From the NCBI GenBank assembly GCA_019634835.1, contig JAHCAO010000003.1:148307-212306 (forward strand): a DNA stretch of 64,000 nucleotides, written 5' to 3'. Shown here in pieces: positions 39,301 through 48,505 of the stretch. Source of the stretch: Gammaproteobacteria bacterium. GTDB taxonomy: Bacteria > Pseudomonadota > Gammaproteobacteria > DSM-16500. Below the pieces are notes generated by a model, which saw nothing but the letters and a program-made list of their open reading frames with translations, made no database searches and was not told the origin of the DNA. Positions within the stretch are counted from its first letter, which is position 1. Each line of letters starts with the position of its first letter. The position numbers and the translations under genes were made by a program.

Positions 39301-41208
39301 AGCATCTTGAAATGAATCTTTGATATCATTTGCATCAATTTCTTTATTGATCGCATAAGACATATTAAAATCATGAATCCAAATTAGTTTGCCATCCTTA
39401 AATTTTAACTCATGAGGTCTTTCACCAATAATCCGCAGGCCCATGTTTTCTAATATGGGCAACACATCAGATAATACGATGGTTTCTTCTGCATGAAATA
39501 GTTTTAGGTTTAATGTTTTATTCTCAGTTGATTTTGAAAATAACATACCTAGCGGATTTTCTGTTGATAACGACTCAATTTTTTCGATGTCATCCAGTGC
39601 TTCTTTAACGGTATAATCTTCACTATAACTAGCAGGAATAGCTCTTTGAAACTTATTATAATACCTCAATCCTTCTGCTTCACCATAATGAGCTACTAAA
39701 CTATCCTTCAATTCGTCTGACCATGATCGTGATATAGCAATTAATTTTTTTTCTGTTTTGGAAATATCATAGTCAACAGGTATTTTAGGATTAACACGAA
39801 TTAGAAAATGAATGCGTGCCAATACAGAATCAGAAAAATAAGTAGTAGAAGTGCTTTCTATGCCCTTAAAGGTTTGCATTAATATGTCTTGCATTTTATT
39901 CGCTAAATCAGTGTTAAATATTTCGCGCGGCACATAGACGAGACAGGAAAAATATCGATAATAAGCATCCCGACGAACGAGTAGTCGAATACGTTTACGT
40001 TCTTTCAACTGAATAATTGCTCGCGTTAATTCCAATAATTCTTCATGAGTTGCTTGGAACAAATCATCCCTAGGTAGCGTTTCGAGGATATGCATCGCTT
40101 TTTTACCATCGTGACTATCCAAAGGAAACCCTAAATTTTGCAACACCTTGTCCACTTTATCACGCAAAAATGGAATTTGTCTGGGACTAGAATGATAGGC
40201 AGTAGAAGTATAAAGGCCAATAAAACGACGCTCCCCAATGAGATCACCATTATCATTAAAAAGTTTGACCCCAATATAATCCGTATAAGCTTGGCGATGA
40301 ACAGTAGAGGTGGTATTGGTCTTTGCAATAATCAAAATGTTTTTTGAAAGCGCCATCTTACGAGCTTGCGGTGGTAATTCAGCATAAGTTTTAGATGTTT
40401 TGCTTAACGTTTCGTCACGCAAAACGCCGAGACCTGATCCTGGAACAATTTGTAAAGCACGGTTGGTATCATTACCAATGAGCTTATAATCCCTAGCACC
40501 AAGGAAAGTAAAATTATTGTTAATCAACCATCGTAAAAAATCTCTAGATTCGGCAAGTTCAACTTGATCTAAGGTAGGAAGATCTTTTTCAAGGTCATCA
40601 AGACATGTTTGCACGCGACTGACCATTTTACGCCAATCAGCTACCGCAACACGAACATCATCCAACACGTTCATGATGCTCATTTTTAAATTTTCCATTG
40701 CACTTTCATCAGAAAGACGGTCAATTTCGATATAAATAGGTGCTTCGCTCATTAATGAGTTTGACTTGCCACCAGGTAAAATTTTAGTGACTCGATGACG
40801 ACTATCCCGTTCAACTTTAAACCCACCAAAATGGATAATGAAATGAACTTGGTACTCAAAACGATTGATTACCATTCGGATGGAATCAACAAGAAATGGA
40901 ATATCATCGTGAGAAACTTGAATAATCGTATGAGAAGAGGTCCAACCATCTTTTTCTTTGCTCGGATTAAAAATACGCACTTTAGCTTCGTTTGGAGAAC
41001 GTTGATAAATAAATTTCCAATGCGAGAGTAGGATGCTATATAAATTTGCAATAGGCCGTTCTTTTAAATCATCGACAGAGGATGAGGAGTAATACTGTTG
41101 AGCAAATACCTCAAGCAAAGCTGATTCTTTCTCATTCGCATGGCTTTTAATATATGTTTTTAACTGATTTATTATATTTTGGCATTCACCATTATTGCCG
41201 CCAGTCAT
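36367..41208 (-). CDS. gdhB: NAD-specific glutamate dehydrogenase, large (180 kDa) type
   Basis: A 1613-residue catabolic enzyme that converts glutamate to 2-oxoglutarate and ammonia with NAD+. It has a long N-terminal region with ACT-like modules (about 80-180 and 330-430). The catalytic core (about 720-1240) shows [33 protein letters not shown] and [12 protein letters not shown], followed by the nucleotide-binding part ([16 protein letters not shown]) and a C-terminal helical domain. Enzymes of this class occur in Streptomyces, Pseudomonas, Caulobacter and Legionella. The gene is monocistronic-looking, followed after 10 bases by the hydrolase gene. Confidence 0.93.
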   Translation of the reverse strand: [1613 protein letters not shown]

Positions 41209-41272
41209 ATCTGATCCCGCCTTGTAAAGTAATACTCAGGATGAGTGATTTTAGTCTCTCGAAAGCTAAATC

Positions 41273-41929
41273 TCAACGTAGATAAATAGGGGTGGCTTCA
41301 GAAGCATTCACCCATTCACCCCGGCTAAAACTCAGCTTTGCAAGCTGTAATACGGCCAGTGCCGTTGGAAATTGCGATGGATAAGCTGTTACAGGCTTAA
41401 ATCCAAGTCGCTTTATAAAGGTTTCTTGATAAGACTTCCATCCATCTCCTACTCCGTACCAGTCTTGACCTTCTGGTATGTCTATATTTTCAGGTGTACA
41501 AATGATTTCTTGGCTTACTAATTTTACATGCTCATCGTATACTGCCTCGTAAAGTGCCCAATAGGTTTGTGCCATTCGTGCATCTATTGCTACCATCAAT
41601 TTTGCGCATTGATGTTCTATAAAAGCCGACTGCGCCATAATAGCTAACGATGAGAGAGGAATAACAGGTTTATTGACTGCAAAACCAATACCTTGAGCAA
41701 CGCTACTGGCTATGCGTGCCCCGGTAAAGCTTCCAGGACCTTGTCCATAAGCGATAGCATCTAATTGAGTCAAAGTGAGAGAAACTGAATCTAATAACGT
41801 CTGAATAGCAGGCAGGATTAACTTAGCTTGCTGCATAGGTGCAACTTTATCGAATAACTTAATATTTTCTTCGTTTTGAATGGCAATAGCGCAAGCTGCT
41901 GTTGAGGTGTCAATTGCTAATATTTTCAT
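41273..41929 (-). CDS. tsaB: tRNA threonylcarbamoyladenosine biosynthesis protein TsaB
   Basis: A 218-residue partner of TsaD in making the t6A modification of tRNA. The N-terminal ASKHA fold begins MKILAIDTSTAACAIAI, followed by DAIAYGQGPGSFTGARIASSVAQGIGFA and ending in PIYLR, as in E. coli TsaB (231 residues). Conserved and essential in most bacteria. It is preceded by fdxA in the same direction with 37 bases between. Confidence 0.93.
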   Translation of the reverse strand: MKILAIDTSTAACAIAIQNEENIKLFDKVAPMQQAKLILPAIQTLLDSVSLTLTQLDAIAYGQGPGSFTGARIASSVAQGIGFAVNKPVIPLSSLAIMAQSAFIEHQCAKLMVAIDARMAQTYWALYEAVYDEHVKLVSQEIICTPENIDIPEGQDWYGVGDGWKSYQETFIKRLGFKPVTAYPSQFPTALAVLQLAKLSFSRGEWVNASEATPIYLR

Positions 41930-41966
41930 AGATTAATAGGTAAATGTTCACGCTCTAAAAGGACAT

Positions 41967-42302
41967 CTACTTAGGCCATTCTTTCTCGAGGTACTGAAGC
42001 TTCCCTTCAGTTTCAGTCCATTGATCAGCATCAGGAGGAGCATCCTTACGTCGGTTAATATTTGGCCACTTCTCAGAAAGCTCTGTGTTCAATTGTAAAA
42101 ATGGTTGAAATTTCTCTGGAAGGTCATCTTCAGAATAAATCGCGTTAACCGGACACTCAGGCTCACATAAAGCACAATCTATACATTCATTTGGATTAAT
42201 GACAAGAAAATTTGGGCCTTCATAAAAGCAATCGACCGGACAAACTTCCACGCAGTCTGTATATTTACAGCGTATGCACTTTTCAGTTACAACAAATGTC
42301 AT
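41967..42302 (-). CDS. fdxA: Seven-iron ferredoxin FdxA
   Basis: A 111-residue electron carrier of the Azotobacter ferredoxin I / FdxA type. The cysteine pattern [18 protein letters not shown] followed by [16 protein letters not shown] supports one 3Fe-4S and one 4Fe-4S cluster (the early CxxC is interrupted by the extra residues typical of this class). The C-terminal extension ([18 protein letters not shown]) is family-specific. It starts just downstream of the tRNA-Leu-Cys-Gly cluster. Confidence 0.94.
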   Translation of the reverse strand: MTFVVTEKCIRCKYTDCVEVCPVDCFYEGPNFLVINPNECIDCALCEPECPVNAIYSEDDLPEKFQPFLQLNTELSEKWPNINRRKDAPPDADQWTETEGKLQYLEKEWPK

Positions 42303-42405
42303 TGAGATAGCTTACCATAATCACCCCATCTAAGCTGCGGGGGTTGATACTCTCTATTGGACTAGCCTCATTAGACTGTACATTTTGAGCTAGTCTACAT
42401 ATCCA

Positions 42406-42490
42406 TGCCCGAGGCCGGAATCGAACCGGCACGGGATTAGATCCCGAGGGATTTTAAGTCCCTTGCGTCTACCTGTTCCGCCACCCGGGC
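42406..42490 (-). tRNA. leuZ: tRNA-Leu (UAA)
   Basis: 85 bases on the minus strand. The acceptor stem is GCCCGGG/CTCGGGC with discriminator A. A long variable arm is typical of a class II tRNA. The anticodon loop reads CTTAAAA with anticodon TAA, and the T arm has GGTTCGATTCC. No CCA is encoded. The order Gly-Cys-Leu behind pgsA matches glyW-cysT-leuZ of E. coli. Confidence 0.95.
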
Positions 42491-42532
42491 TATTGGAGAA
42501 CAGAATATTCTGCCCTCTGTTTGTCGAAAATA

Positions 42533-42603
42533 AGGCTGGGGTCGGAATCGAACCGGCGTCCACGGCTTTGCAGGCCGCTGCATAACCACTCTGCCACCCA
42601 GCC
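42533..42603 (-). tRNA. cysT: tRNA-Cys (GCA)
   Basis: 71 bases with acceptor GGCTGGG/CCCAGCC, anticodon loop CTGCAAA (anticodon GCA), T arm GGTTCGATTCC and discriminator U. No CCA is encoded. Spaced 42 bases from tRNA-Leu and 49 from tRNA-Gly. Confidence 0.95.
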
Positions 42604-42652
42604 AAAAACAAAAAACCTCAGACAACACTGCCAAAAGCTTTTGCATAACTTA

Positions 42653-42725
<73 letters not shown>

Positions 42726-42939
42726 ATCATTCCAAAAACTGCTGCCATTCGCTATTGCACTACCCATCAACCATGCTATTTTTGAACTCTTTAACTGGCT
42801 GATGTATCTCTGAATTTGCGGTGTAATTCTATCTTGGCACTCCAGTATGTCAAGATATTTATAATAAAGAGAAGAATTTGCTGAAGGCAGTCACTCTATT
42901 ATTTTTTAGCTTCAAACACACCATCCATAGCGTTAATGT

Positions 42940-43560
42940 CTATTCAACAGAAACCAGCTGAGCCCACGCAGCTTTAAGATAAATCAGCATAGACCAGATA
43001 GTTAAGACAGCAGAAATATAAAGCAGTACATAGCTGGTCAGTACGAGAGTAACATTGGTCGCACTATCACAATATAGGAGCACTATTAATGCAAGCATTT
43101 GCACCGCAGTTTTAATTTTCCCTAAATTAGAAACTGCCACACTGGCACGTTTACCTATTTCAGCCATCCATTCACGCAATGCTGAAACAATAATTTCACG
43201 TGCAACAATGATGGCTGCTGGTATGGTAATGATAAAGGTTGGAATAGAAATAATAGTGGAAGTAATACTCACAAATTGAAATGCAGGCTCCGCAACAATA
43301 AGAACCAGCGCAATAGAAACCATCAATTTATCGGCTACAGGGTCTAAAAAAGCACCAAGCTTTGTCGATTGCTTAAGATATCTAGCAAGATAACCGTCCA
43401 ACCAATCTGTAATAGATGCAATCGCAAAAATAATAGCTGCTGCTAGATGTCCCCACCAAACAGGTAAATAGAAAAAAATAACAAGAAGAGGAATAACTGA
43501 AATACGTACCAAGGTCAGTACGTTTGGCCAATTAAATATCTGATTATACGGTCGCGTCAT
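42940..43560 (-). CDS. pgsA: CDP-diacylglycerol--glycerol-3-phosphate 3-phosphatidyltransferase
   Basis: Commits CDP-diacylglycerol to phosphatidylglycerol at the inner membrane. About 206 residues with several membrane helices. The CDP-alcohol phosphotransferase motif DG..AR....G...D...D is seen in DWLDGYLARYLKQSTKLGAFLDPVADK. The ATG at 43560 is used (the TTG at 43572 gives 4 more residues). It overlaps the end of uvrC by 17 bases, the same neighbour order as in E. coli. Confidence 0.94.
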   Translation of the reverse strand: MTRPYNQIFNWPNVLTLVRISVIPLLVIFFYLPVWWGHLAAAIIFAIASITDWLDGYLARYLKQSTKLGAFLDPVADKLMVSIALVLIVAEPAFQFVSITSTIISIPTFIITIPAAIIVAREIIVSALREWMAEIGKRASVAVSNLGKIKTAVQMLALIVLLYCDSATNVTLVLTSYVLLYISAVLTIWSMLIYLKAAWAQLVSVE

Positions 43561-45370
43561 GGAATGCTGCAAATATTCGCTCTGCTAGGGAATGGCTTAT
43601 ACCTGGAACTTTAGCCAACTCATCAAGACTAGCATGAGCGACACCTTGAATACCACCAAAATAACGTAATAAATCACGCCTACGCTTAGCCCCTATTCCA
43701 GAGATCAATTCCAGGGAGGATTGGCGTCTCGCTTTATCACGTTTTTGGCGATGTCCCACAATAGCAAAGCGATGCGCTTCATCACGGATTTGTTGGATAA
43801 AATGCAAGGCCAAGGAATCAGAAGGAAGATGTATTGGAAGCTGCTCACCAATATGCAATGTCTCGAATCCAGGCTTGCGTTCAGGCCCTTTTGCTACACC
43901 TACTAATGTGATTCCTTGAATATTTAATTCCCTCATTACTGCTTTTGCAGCTGAGAGTTGAGAAGAACCGCCATCTATCAAAATAAGATTTGGCAATGGA
44001 GCATGATCCATTTGTATCCGTTTAAAACGGCGCAACAACACTTGGTGCATAGCGGCAACGTCATCTCCTGGTTTGATATTTTGTATATTGAAGCGCCGAT
44101 AATCACTTTTTATAGGACCGTTTTGATCGAAAACAACACATGAAGCTATTGTTGCTTCTCCCATACTGTGACTAATATCAAAACATTCAATTCGATGAGG
44201 CATCTGAGATAATCCTAAAGCACTCTGTAAAGCGCATGCCCGTTCTTGGGTATTTGCTCTATTAAAGAAGTGGGTCACCAACGCTTGACGAGCACTGAGA
44301 GTCGCCATCGTTAACCATTTCTTTTTTTCGCCACGAATAGGCATGATCACTTCAACTTTATGATTAACTTGCTCAGCTAATACCCTTTCAAGCAAGATGC
44401 GTTCTGAAATATTGGTACCAGTAATAATTTGTCTAGGTATACTTTCTATATGAGAAATATCACTTAAATAATGCTGCGTCAAAAAAGCTGAAATAATTTC
44501 ATCTATATCTGAATAAGCAGGTACAGTGGGAAAATAAGAACGGCTCCCTATGATTTGTCCACTGCGTATAGATAACAACTGAATGCAAATCATGCCTGAT
44601 TGCATCGCTAATCCAATAACATCTGCATTGCCTTTGCTAACATTCACATATTGACGGTCTTGAATTTGTCTCAGTCGGTTAATTTGATCACGATAAAGTG
44701 CTGCTAATTCATAATTTAGTTCTTTTGCTGCCTGCTCCATCTTATTTTGTAGCTCATCAATCACTTGATGACTCTTACCTTCCAGGAACAGAATGGCATG
44801 ATTAATGTTATGTGTATAATCCTCTTTGGAAATGAGGTTCACACAGGGGCCAGTGCAGCGGTTTATTTGATAAAGTAAACAGGGCCGAGTACGAGCATCA
44901 AAATAACTATCATGGCAAGTACGTATACGAAATATTTTTTGCAACAAATTAATGGTTTCACGCACTGCTAATGAACTAGGATAAGGACCAAAATAAAGAA
45001 TGTTTTTTTTGCGTGAACCACGATAGGAGTCAATACGAGGATAAGGGTGCTGTTTAGTGATCAGAATGTAGGGATAACTTTTATCATCGCGCAGTAAAAC
45101 ATTATAACGAGGGCGATGTTTTTTGATTAAATTACATTCTAACAGGACTGCTTCAGTCTCAGTATGTGTAATAGTGACATCAATATCCTTGATATGTTTG
45201 ATCAGAGACAGTGTTTTTGGATCTTTGGTGCGGCTGCTGAAATAACTAGAAATACGTTTCTTCAGGTCTTTTGCTTTACCAACATATAAAATTTCACCTT
45301 TTTCACCCAACATTTGATAAACACCAGGGTGATGAGAAAGATGAGCCAAAAAATTCTTGAAATCACGCAT
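43544..45370 (-). CDS. uvrC: Excinuclease ABC subunit C
   Basis: Makes both incisions in nucleotide excision repair after UvrAB loading. The protein has 608 residues (610 in E. coli). The N-terminal GIY-YIG-type nuclease begins HHPGVYQMLGEKGEILYVGKAKDLKKRISSYF. A UVR domain (about 200-235) and the RNase H-like nuclease (IECFDISHSMGEATIASCVVFDQNG, LILIDGGSSQLSAA) follow, ending with two helix-hairpin-helix motifs. The ATG at 45370 is preferred over the GTG at 45382. A family B palindrome separates it from gacA. Confidence 0.95.
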   Translation of the reverse strand: MRDFKNFLAHLSHHPGVYQMLGEKGEILYVGKAKDLKKRISSYFSSRTKDPKTLSLIKHIKDIDVTITHTETEAVLLECNLIKKHRPRYNVLLRDDKSYPYILITKQHPYPRIDSYRGSRKKNILYFGPYPSSLAVRETINLLQKIFRIRTCHDSYFDARTRPCLLYQINRCTGPCVNLISKEDYTHNINHAILFLEGKSHQVIDELQNKMEQAAKELNYELAALYRDQINRLRQIQDRQYVNVSKGNADVIGLAMQSGMICIQLLSIRSGQIIGSRSYFPTVPAYSDIDEIISAFLTQHYLSDISHIESIPRQIITGTNISERILLERVLAEQVNHKVEVIMPIRGEKKKWLTMATLSARQALVTHFFNRANTQERACALQSALGLSQMPHRIECFDISHSMGEATIASCVVFDQNGPIKSDYRRFNIQNIKPGDDVAAMHQVLLRRFKRIQMDHAPLPNLILIDGGSSQLSAAKAVMRELNIQGITLVGVAKGPERKPGFETLHIGEQLPIHLPSDSLALHFIQQIRDEAHRFAIVGHRQKRDKARRQSSLELISGIGAKRRRDLLRYFGGIQGVAHASLDELAKVPGISHSLAERIFAAFHDATV

Positions 45371-45411
45371 GATCGAGTTCACGTAGATAACGTTGCTAGC
45401 CCGGAACTATA

Positions 45412-45553
45412 CGGTGATAGCGATCTGAGTAGGTCGGTTTCTTTTATTTTTTAGTGGAAAGGAGTCCACTTCAACAAAAGCCGGAAGGGAAACGTCTTTT
45501 GCAACCGAATATGAAAAATAAAAGGAGCCGACCTACTCAGACCGCTATCACCG
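45412..45553 (+). repeat. Family B palindromic element, copy B1
   Basis: Outer arms starting CGGTGATAGCGATCTGAGTA and ending with the near complement TACTCAGACCGCTATCACCG pair at 37 of 40 positions. The core has hairpin I (AGTGGA-AAGG-AGTCCACT) and hairpin II (CAAAAG ... CTTTTG, enclosing CCGGAAGGGAAACGT). The core reads open as KESTSTKAGRETSFATE. It lies between uvrC and gacA, where it may uncouple or terminate transcription. Confidence 0.9.
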
Positions 45554-45600
45554 AATATTTACTGAAACGCAGCGGGTGTACTGAAGAAATATCAATAATC

Positions 45601-46254
45601 TTACTCAGTCTCCGCTTTCGCACCTTCTAACATACCAAGGCGCATCGCCATTAATGTTAGTTCAACATCACTATTAATGCTAAGTTTATCAAAAATACGG
45701 TATCTGTAGCTATTCACTGTTTTAGGACTCAAACAAAGTTTCTTCGAAATATCTTGTACTTTTTGCCCCTGCGTGATCATCAGCATAATTTGTAACTCAC
45801 GCTCCGAGAGCAAATCGAGAGGAGAATCATCCCCTTTGGTAAATCGTTTGATAGCAATTTGCTGTGCTATACTTGGGCTAATGTAGCGCTGGCCAGAATG
45901 GATGGTACGAATAGCCCTTATCATTTCCTCCGGATCACAACCTTTTGTGATATATCCTGATGCACCTGCTTGTAAAAGACGTGATGGATAAGGTTCATCT
46001 TCATAAATTGTCAAAGCAAGAATCTTAATATCGGGATTATGCCGAATCATTTTACGGGTAGCTTCCAGCCCCCCTATGCCAGGCATATGAACATCCATAA
46101 CGACAACGTCCGGAACCAGTTCTTTTGCTAATAACACAGCTTCTTCACCAGTCCCCGCTTCCCCAACAACTTTTATTGCTTGCACATCCTGCAGTAACCG
46201 CTTAATACCCATACGCACAAGCTCATGGTCGTCCACTAACAAAACTTTTATCAA
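45601..46254 (-). CDS. uvrY: GacA/UvrY/LetA-type response regulator
   Basis: A 217-residue NarL/FixJ-class regulator. The receiver domain has acidic D8-D9, phospho-acceptor D54 (VVMDVHMPG) and T/K switch residues. The LuxR-type helix-turn-helix is LLSERELQIMLMITQGQKVQDISKKLCLSPKTVNSYRYRIFDKL. In Legionella LetA (partner LetS) controls the switch to the transmissive phase through small RNAs. The start is TTG (LIKVLLVDD) behind AGGGGACG, matching the N-terminus of E. coli UvrY. It is upstream of uvrC as in E. coli. Confidence 0.93.
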   Translation of the reverse strand: MIKVLLVDDHELVRMGIKRLLQDVQAIKVVGEAGTGEEAVLLAKELVPDVVVMDVHMPGIGGLEATRKMIRHNPDIKILALTIYEDEPYPSRLLQAGASGYITKGCDPEEMIRAIRTIHSGQRYISPSIAQQIAIKRFTKGDDSPLDLLSERELQIMLMITQGQKVQDISKKLCLSPKTVNSYRYRIFDKLSINSDVELTLMAMRLGMLEGAKAETE

Positions 46255-46284
46255 GAGCGTCCCCTAAAAACCAGTACGATTTTT

Positions 46285-46370
46285 CGGAGAGAGAGGGATT
46301 CGAACCCCCGGTGCCCAGAGGACACAACGGTTTTCAAGACCGCCGCTTTCGACCGCTCAGCCATCTCTCC
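46285..46370 (-). tRNA. tRNA-Ser (UGA)
   Basis: 86 bases with acceptor GGAGAGA/TCTCTCC, a long variable arm, anticodon loop CTTGAAA (anticodon TGA), T arm GGGGTTCGAATCCC and discriminator G. No CCA is encoded. Located between gacA and dnaQ. Confidence 0.95.
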
Positions 46371-46456
46371 TACACTTTTTAATGATTACGTATTGATCAA
46401 TTCGCAAGCACTGGATATTAACGTTATTTTTAAATGCTGTCCATATATATCCGTAA

Positions 46457-46510
46457 CGTTTCGATTTTAGGTATTCTACAGGTGCATGCAGAATACCTAA
46501 AATCGAAACG
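46457..46510. repeat. Perfect 21-bp inverted repeat downstream of dnaQ
   Basis: CGTTTCGATTTTAGGTATTC (+T) and its exact complement surround a 12-base loop (ACAGGTGCATGC). The stem is too AT-rich and long to be a typical terminator. It lies just past the dnaQ stop, between dnaQ and tRNA-Ser, and could end dnaQ transcription. Its loop and arms do not match families A or B. Confidence 0.6.
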
Positions 46511-46527
46511 CTTAAGGATTTTCAACC

Positions 46528-47232
46528 TTAATTACCCCAAATACACTTTCCTTGTTTCTTTAGTAATGCAAGATAATTCTCATGTTGATCTAACTCATCT
46601 ACTGTCGCCCGTAAAACAAGTAGGCTATATTTTTGAATAGAAGTATTACTTGAAGTTTTTGCATTTTTAATTACTCCATGCTGAGTTTCACTGATAGCAT
46701 CAAAAAAGCTTCCTTGGCCCCCTGTCATGGCTAAGTATACTTGCGCTAATAAATGAGCATCGAGTAAAGCACCGTGTAAATCCCGTTTTGAATTATCAAT
46801 CCCATAACGTTTACATAATGCATCCAAACTATTACGCTGACCTGCATGTAACTGTCTTGCTATCTGTAGTGTGTCAACTACGTTGCAATAATTAGTAATA
46901 GATTTCCAGTGTTGATCCAAAAGCAAAAATTCATTGTTTAGAAATGATAAGTCAAATGGTGCATTATGTATGATAAGTTCTGAGCCTGAAATAAAGTCCA
47001 TGAATGACTTTGCAATTTTAGAAAACTGTGGTTTATCTAATAAAAACTCATTGGTGATACCATGAACAGCAAGTGCGCCCGCTTCGACTTCACGTTCGGG
47101 GTTAATATATTGATGGAAATGTTTTCCCGTCAATTTCCGATTGATCATTTCTATACAACCGATTTCTATTACACGATGCCCCTCATCTACACGTATACCT
47201 GTTGTTTCTGTATCAAGAATCACTTGTCGCAT
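46528..47232 (-). CDS. dnaQ: DNA polymerase III subunit epsilon
   Basis: The 3'-5' proofreading exonuclease of the replicative polymerase, 234 residues (243 in E. coli). ExoI motif VILDTETTG, ExoII LIIHNAPFDLSFLN and ExoIII HGALLDAHLLAQVYLAM are complete. A C-terminal segment for binding the alpha subunit follows. It starts 4 bases downstream of rnhA in an operon with the methyltransferase. Confidence 0.95.
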   Translation of the reverse strand: MRQVILDTETTGIRVDEGHRVIEIGCIEMINRKLTGKHFHQYINPEREVEAGALAVHGITNEFLLDKPQFSKIAKSFMDFISGSELIIHNAPFDLSFLNNEFLLLDQHWKSITNYCNVVDTLQIARQLHAGQRNSLDALCKRYGIDNSKRDLHGALLDAHLLAQVYLAMTGGQGSFFDAISETQHGVIKNAKTSSNTSIQKYSLLVLRATVDELDQHENYLALLKKQGKCIWGN

Positions 47233-47236
47233 TGTT

Positions 47237-47683
47237 TTATTTCTCTACTTTCAAAAATTCACTTATTGCTTGATTTGCAATAGAGTCTGCTAGTTCATTT
47301 TCAGGATGTCCACTATGACCTTTTACCCAATGCCAATTCACTTGATGACGAGCTGACTCATGATCAAGCATTTTCCATAAGTCTGAATTTTTTATCGACT
47401 TATTGTCTACTGTTTTCCAACCGCGTTTTTTCCAACCTTTCAACCATTCAGTAATGCCTTTTTGTAAATATTGCGAGTCCGTATGCAATTCAATTTTACA
47501 TGATTCTCGCAAAGCAGCTAATGCTTGAATTGCAGCGGTTAACTCCATACGATTATTTGTTGTATGAGCTTCTGCGCCAGATAAAATTTTTTCATGATCT
47601 CCATAACGCAATATCGCACCCCAGCCGCCTGGCCCAGGATTACCCTTGCAAGCACCATCTGTATATATTTGTACATGTTTCAT
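47237..47683 (-). CDS. rnhA: Ribonuclease HI
   Basis: Degrades RNA in RNA-DNA hybrids. 148 residues (155 in E. coli). Catalytic acids are in [16 protein letters not shown] (D), [11 protein letters not shown] (E), [11 protein letters not shown] (D) and NELAD (D). The ATG at 47683 gives [10 protein letters not shown]; the longer frame adds 23 unrelated residues. Its start overlaps the methyltransferase stop (ATGA). Confidence 0.95.
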   Translation of the reverse strand: MKHVQIYTDGACKGNPGPGGWGAILRYGDHEKILSGAEAHTTNNRMELTAAIQALAALRESCKIELHTDSQYLQKGITEWLKGWKKRGWKTVDNKSIKNSDLWKMLDHESARHQVNWHWVKGHSGHPENELADSIANQAISEFLKVEK

Positions 47684-48456
47684 TTTAATTGTCTTGCAAT
47701 ATTGCCTGATATGGTAGTTGAAATGCGTATCCCGCTTAATTGCTGTTTCCATTTCAACCGTATAGGTGTCAATGGAACTACTTTCGCACGAGCAATAATC
47801 ACATAGATACTACCAAACATAGGGAACAACTTGCCTCCTATTTTTTCAAGGAACTGCAATTTCTTGTACCATTTTGATCGATTAAATGGCAAAGTAAGCA
47901 ATGCTGATTCTTGTTTTTCCAAAACAAAATCGGCAAGCTGCAACCAATTCTTGATTTTTTGAGGATGAATCAAATTCACATTCCATGGCATACTTTTTTT
48001 GTGTTTTGATAGTAGTTTCTTCAACCCCCATAAACTGTAAGGATTGAACCCACTGATGATCATCAACCCTTCAGGTTTGATAATTCGACAAGCTTCTGAC
48101 AATAATTGGCGTGGATTATCAATAAATTCTAATGTATGGGGAAGGATCACTAAATCAATACTTCCAGTTAATAGGGGCAACTCATGAAAGTCTCCTTCAA
48201 TGTATCCCGTTTTCTTATTGTGGTTAGCTAAAGGTGTCAGAATAGAAAGACATGAAATTTTTGTTGAATTCAATAAATTGTATTGATGCGGAACGCCAAT
48301 TAATACACCATGCTTACCAAAATGTCTTTCGAGTAAGCGCGCAAAATGCTGTTCTTCTGCTTCCAGGAGCTGCTTACCCAGAAATTGCTGAGATAACCAT
48401 TGATTCCAGTGATGAAGGATACGATAGCTATGTGCCAAAGCTTTTCCATCTCCCAA
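47680..48456 (-). CDS. SAM-dependent methyltransferase, YafS-like
   Basis: A 258-residue class I methyltransferase. The methyltransferase-11-type core has [48 protein letters not shown]. The order yafS-rnhA-dnaQ and the divergent mltD match E. coli, though the gloB gene that separates mltD from yafS there is absent. The start is uncertain: a TTG at 48456 or a TTG at 48438 behind GGGAGATGG. The substrate is unknown. Confidence 0.85.
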   Translation of the reverse strand: MGDGKALAHSYRILHHWNQWLSQQFLGKQLLEAEEQHFARLLERHFGKHGVLIGVPHQYNLLNSTKISCLSILTPLANHNKKTGYIEGDFHELPLLTGSIDLVILPHTLEFIDNPRQLLSEACRIIKPEGLMIISGFNPYSLWGLKKLLSKHKKSMPWNVNLIHPQKIKNWLQLADFVLEKQESALLTLPFNRSKWYKKLQFLEKIGGKLFPMFGSIYVIIARAKVVPLTPIRLKWKQQLSGIRISTTISGNIARQLK

Positions 48457-48505
48457 CTAATTTTGGTACTATAACATACCATCTGAAAAGTGTGAAAATT
48501 TAAAA

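Noticed and set aside
36367..41208. Split or chimeric origin of the very long GDH gene
   Set aside because: A protein of about 1600 residues is normal for this class of NAD-glutamate dehydrogenase, and the frame is intact.
43544..43572. Frameshift at the uvrC/pgsA overlap
   Set aside because: Both proteins are full length. The short overlap matches a compact gene order found in related bacteria.
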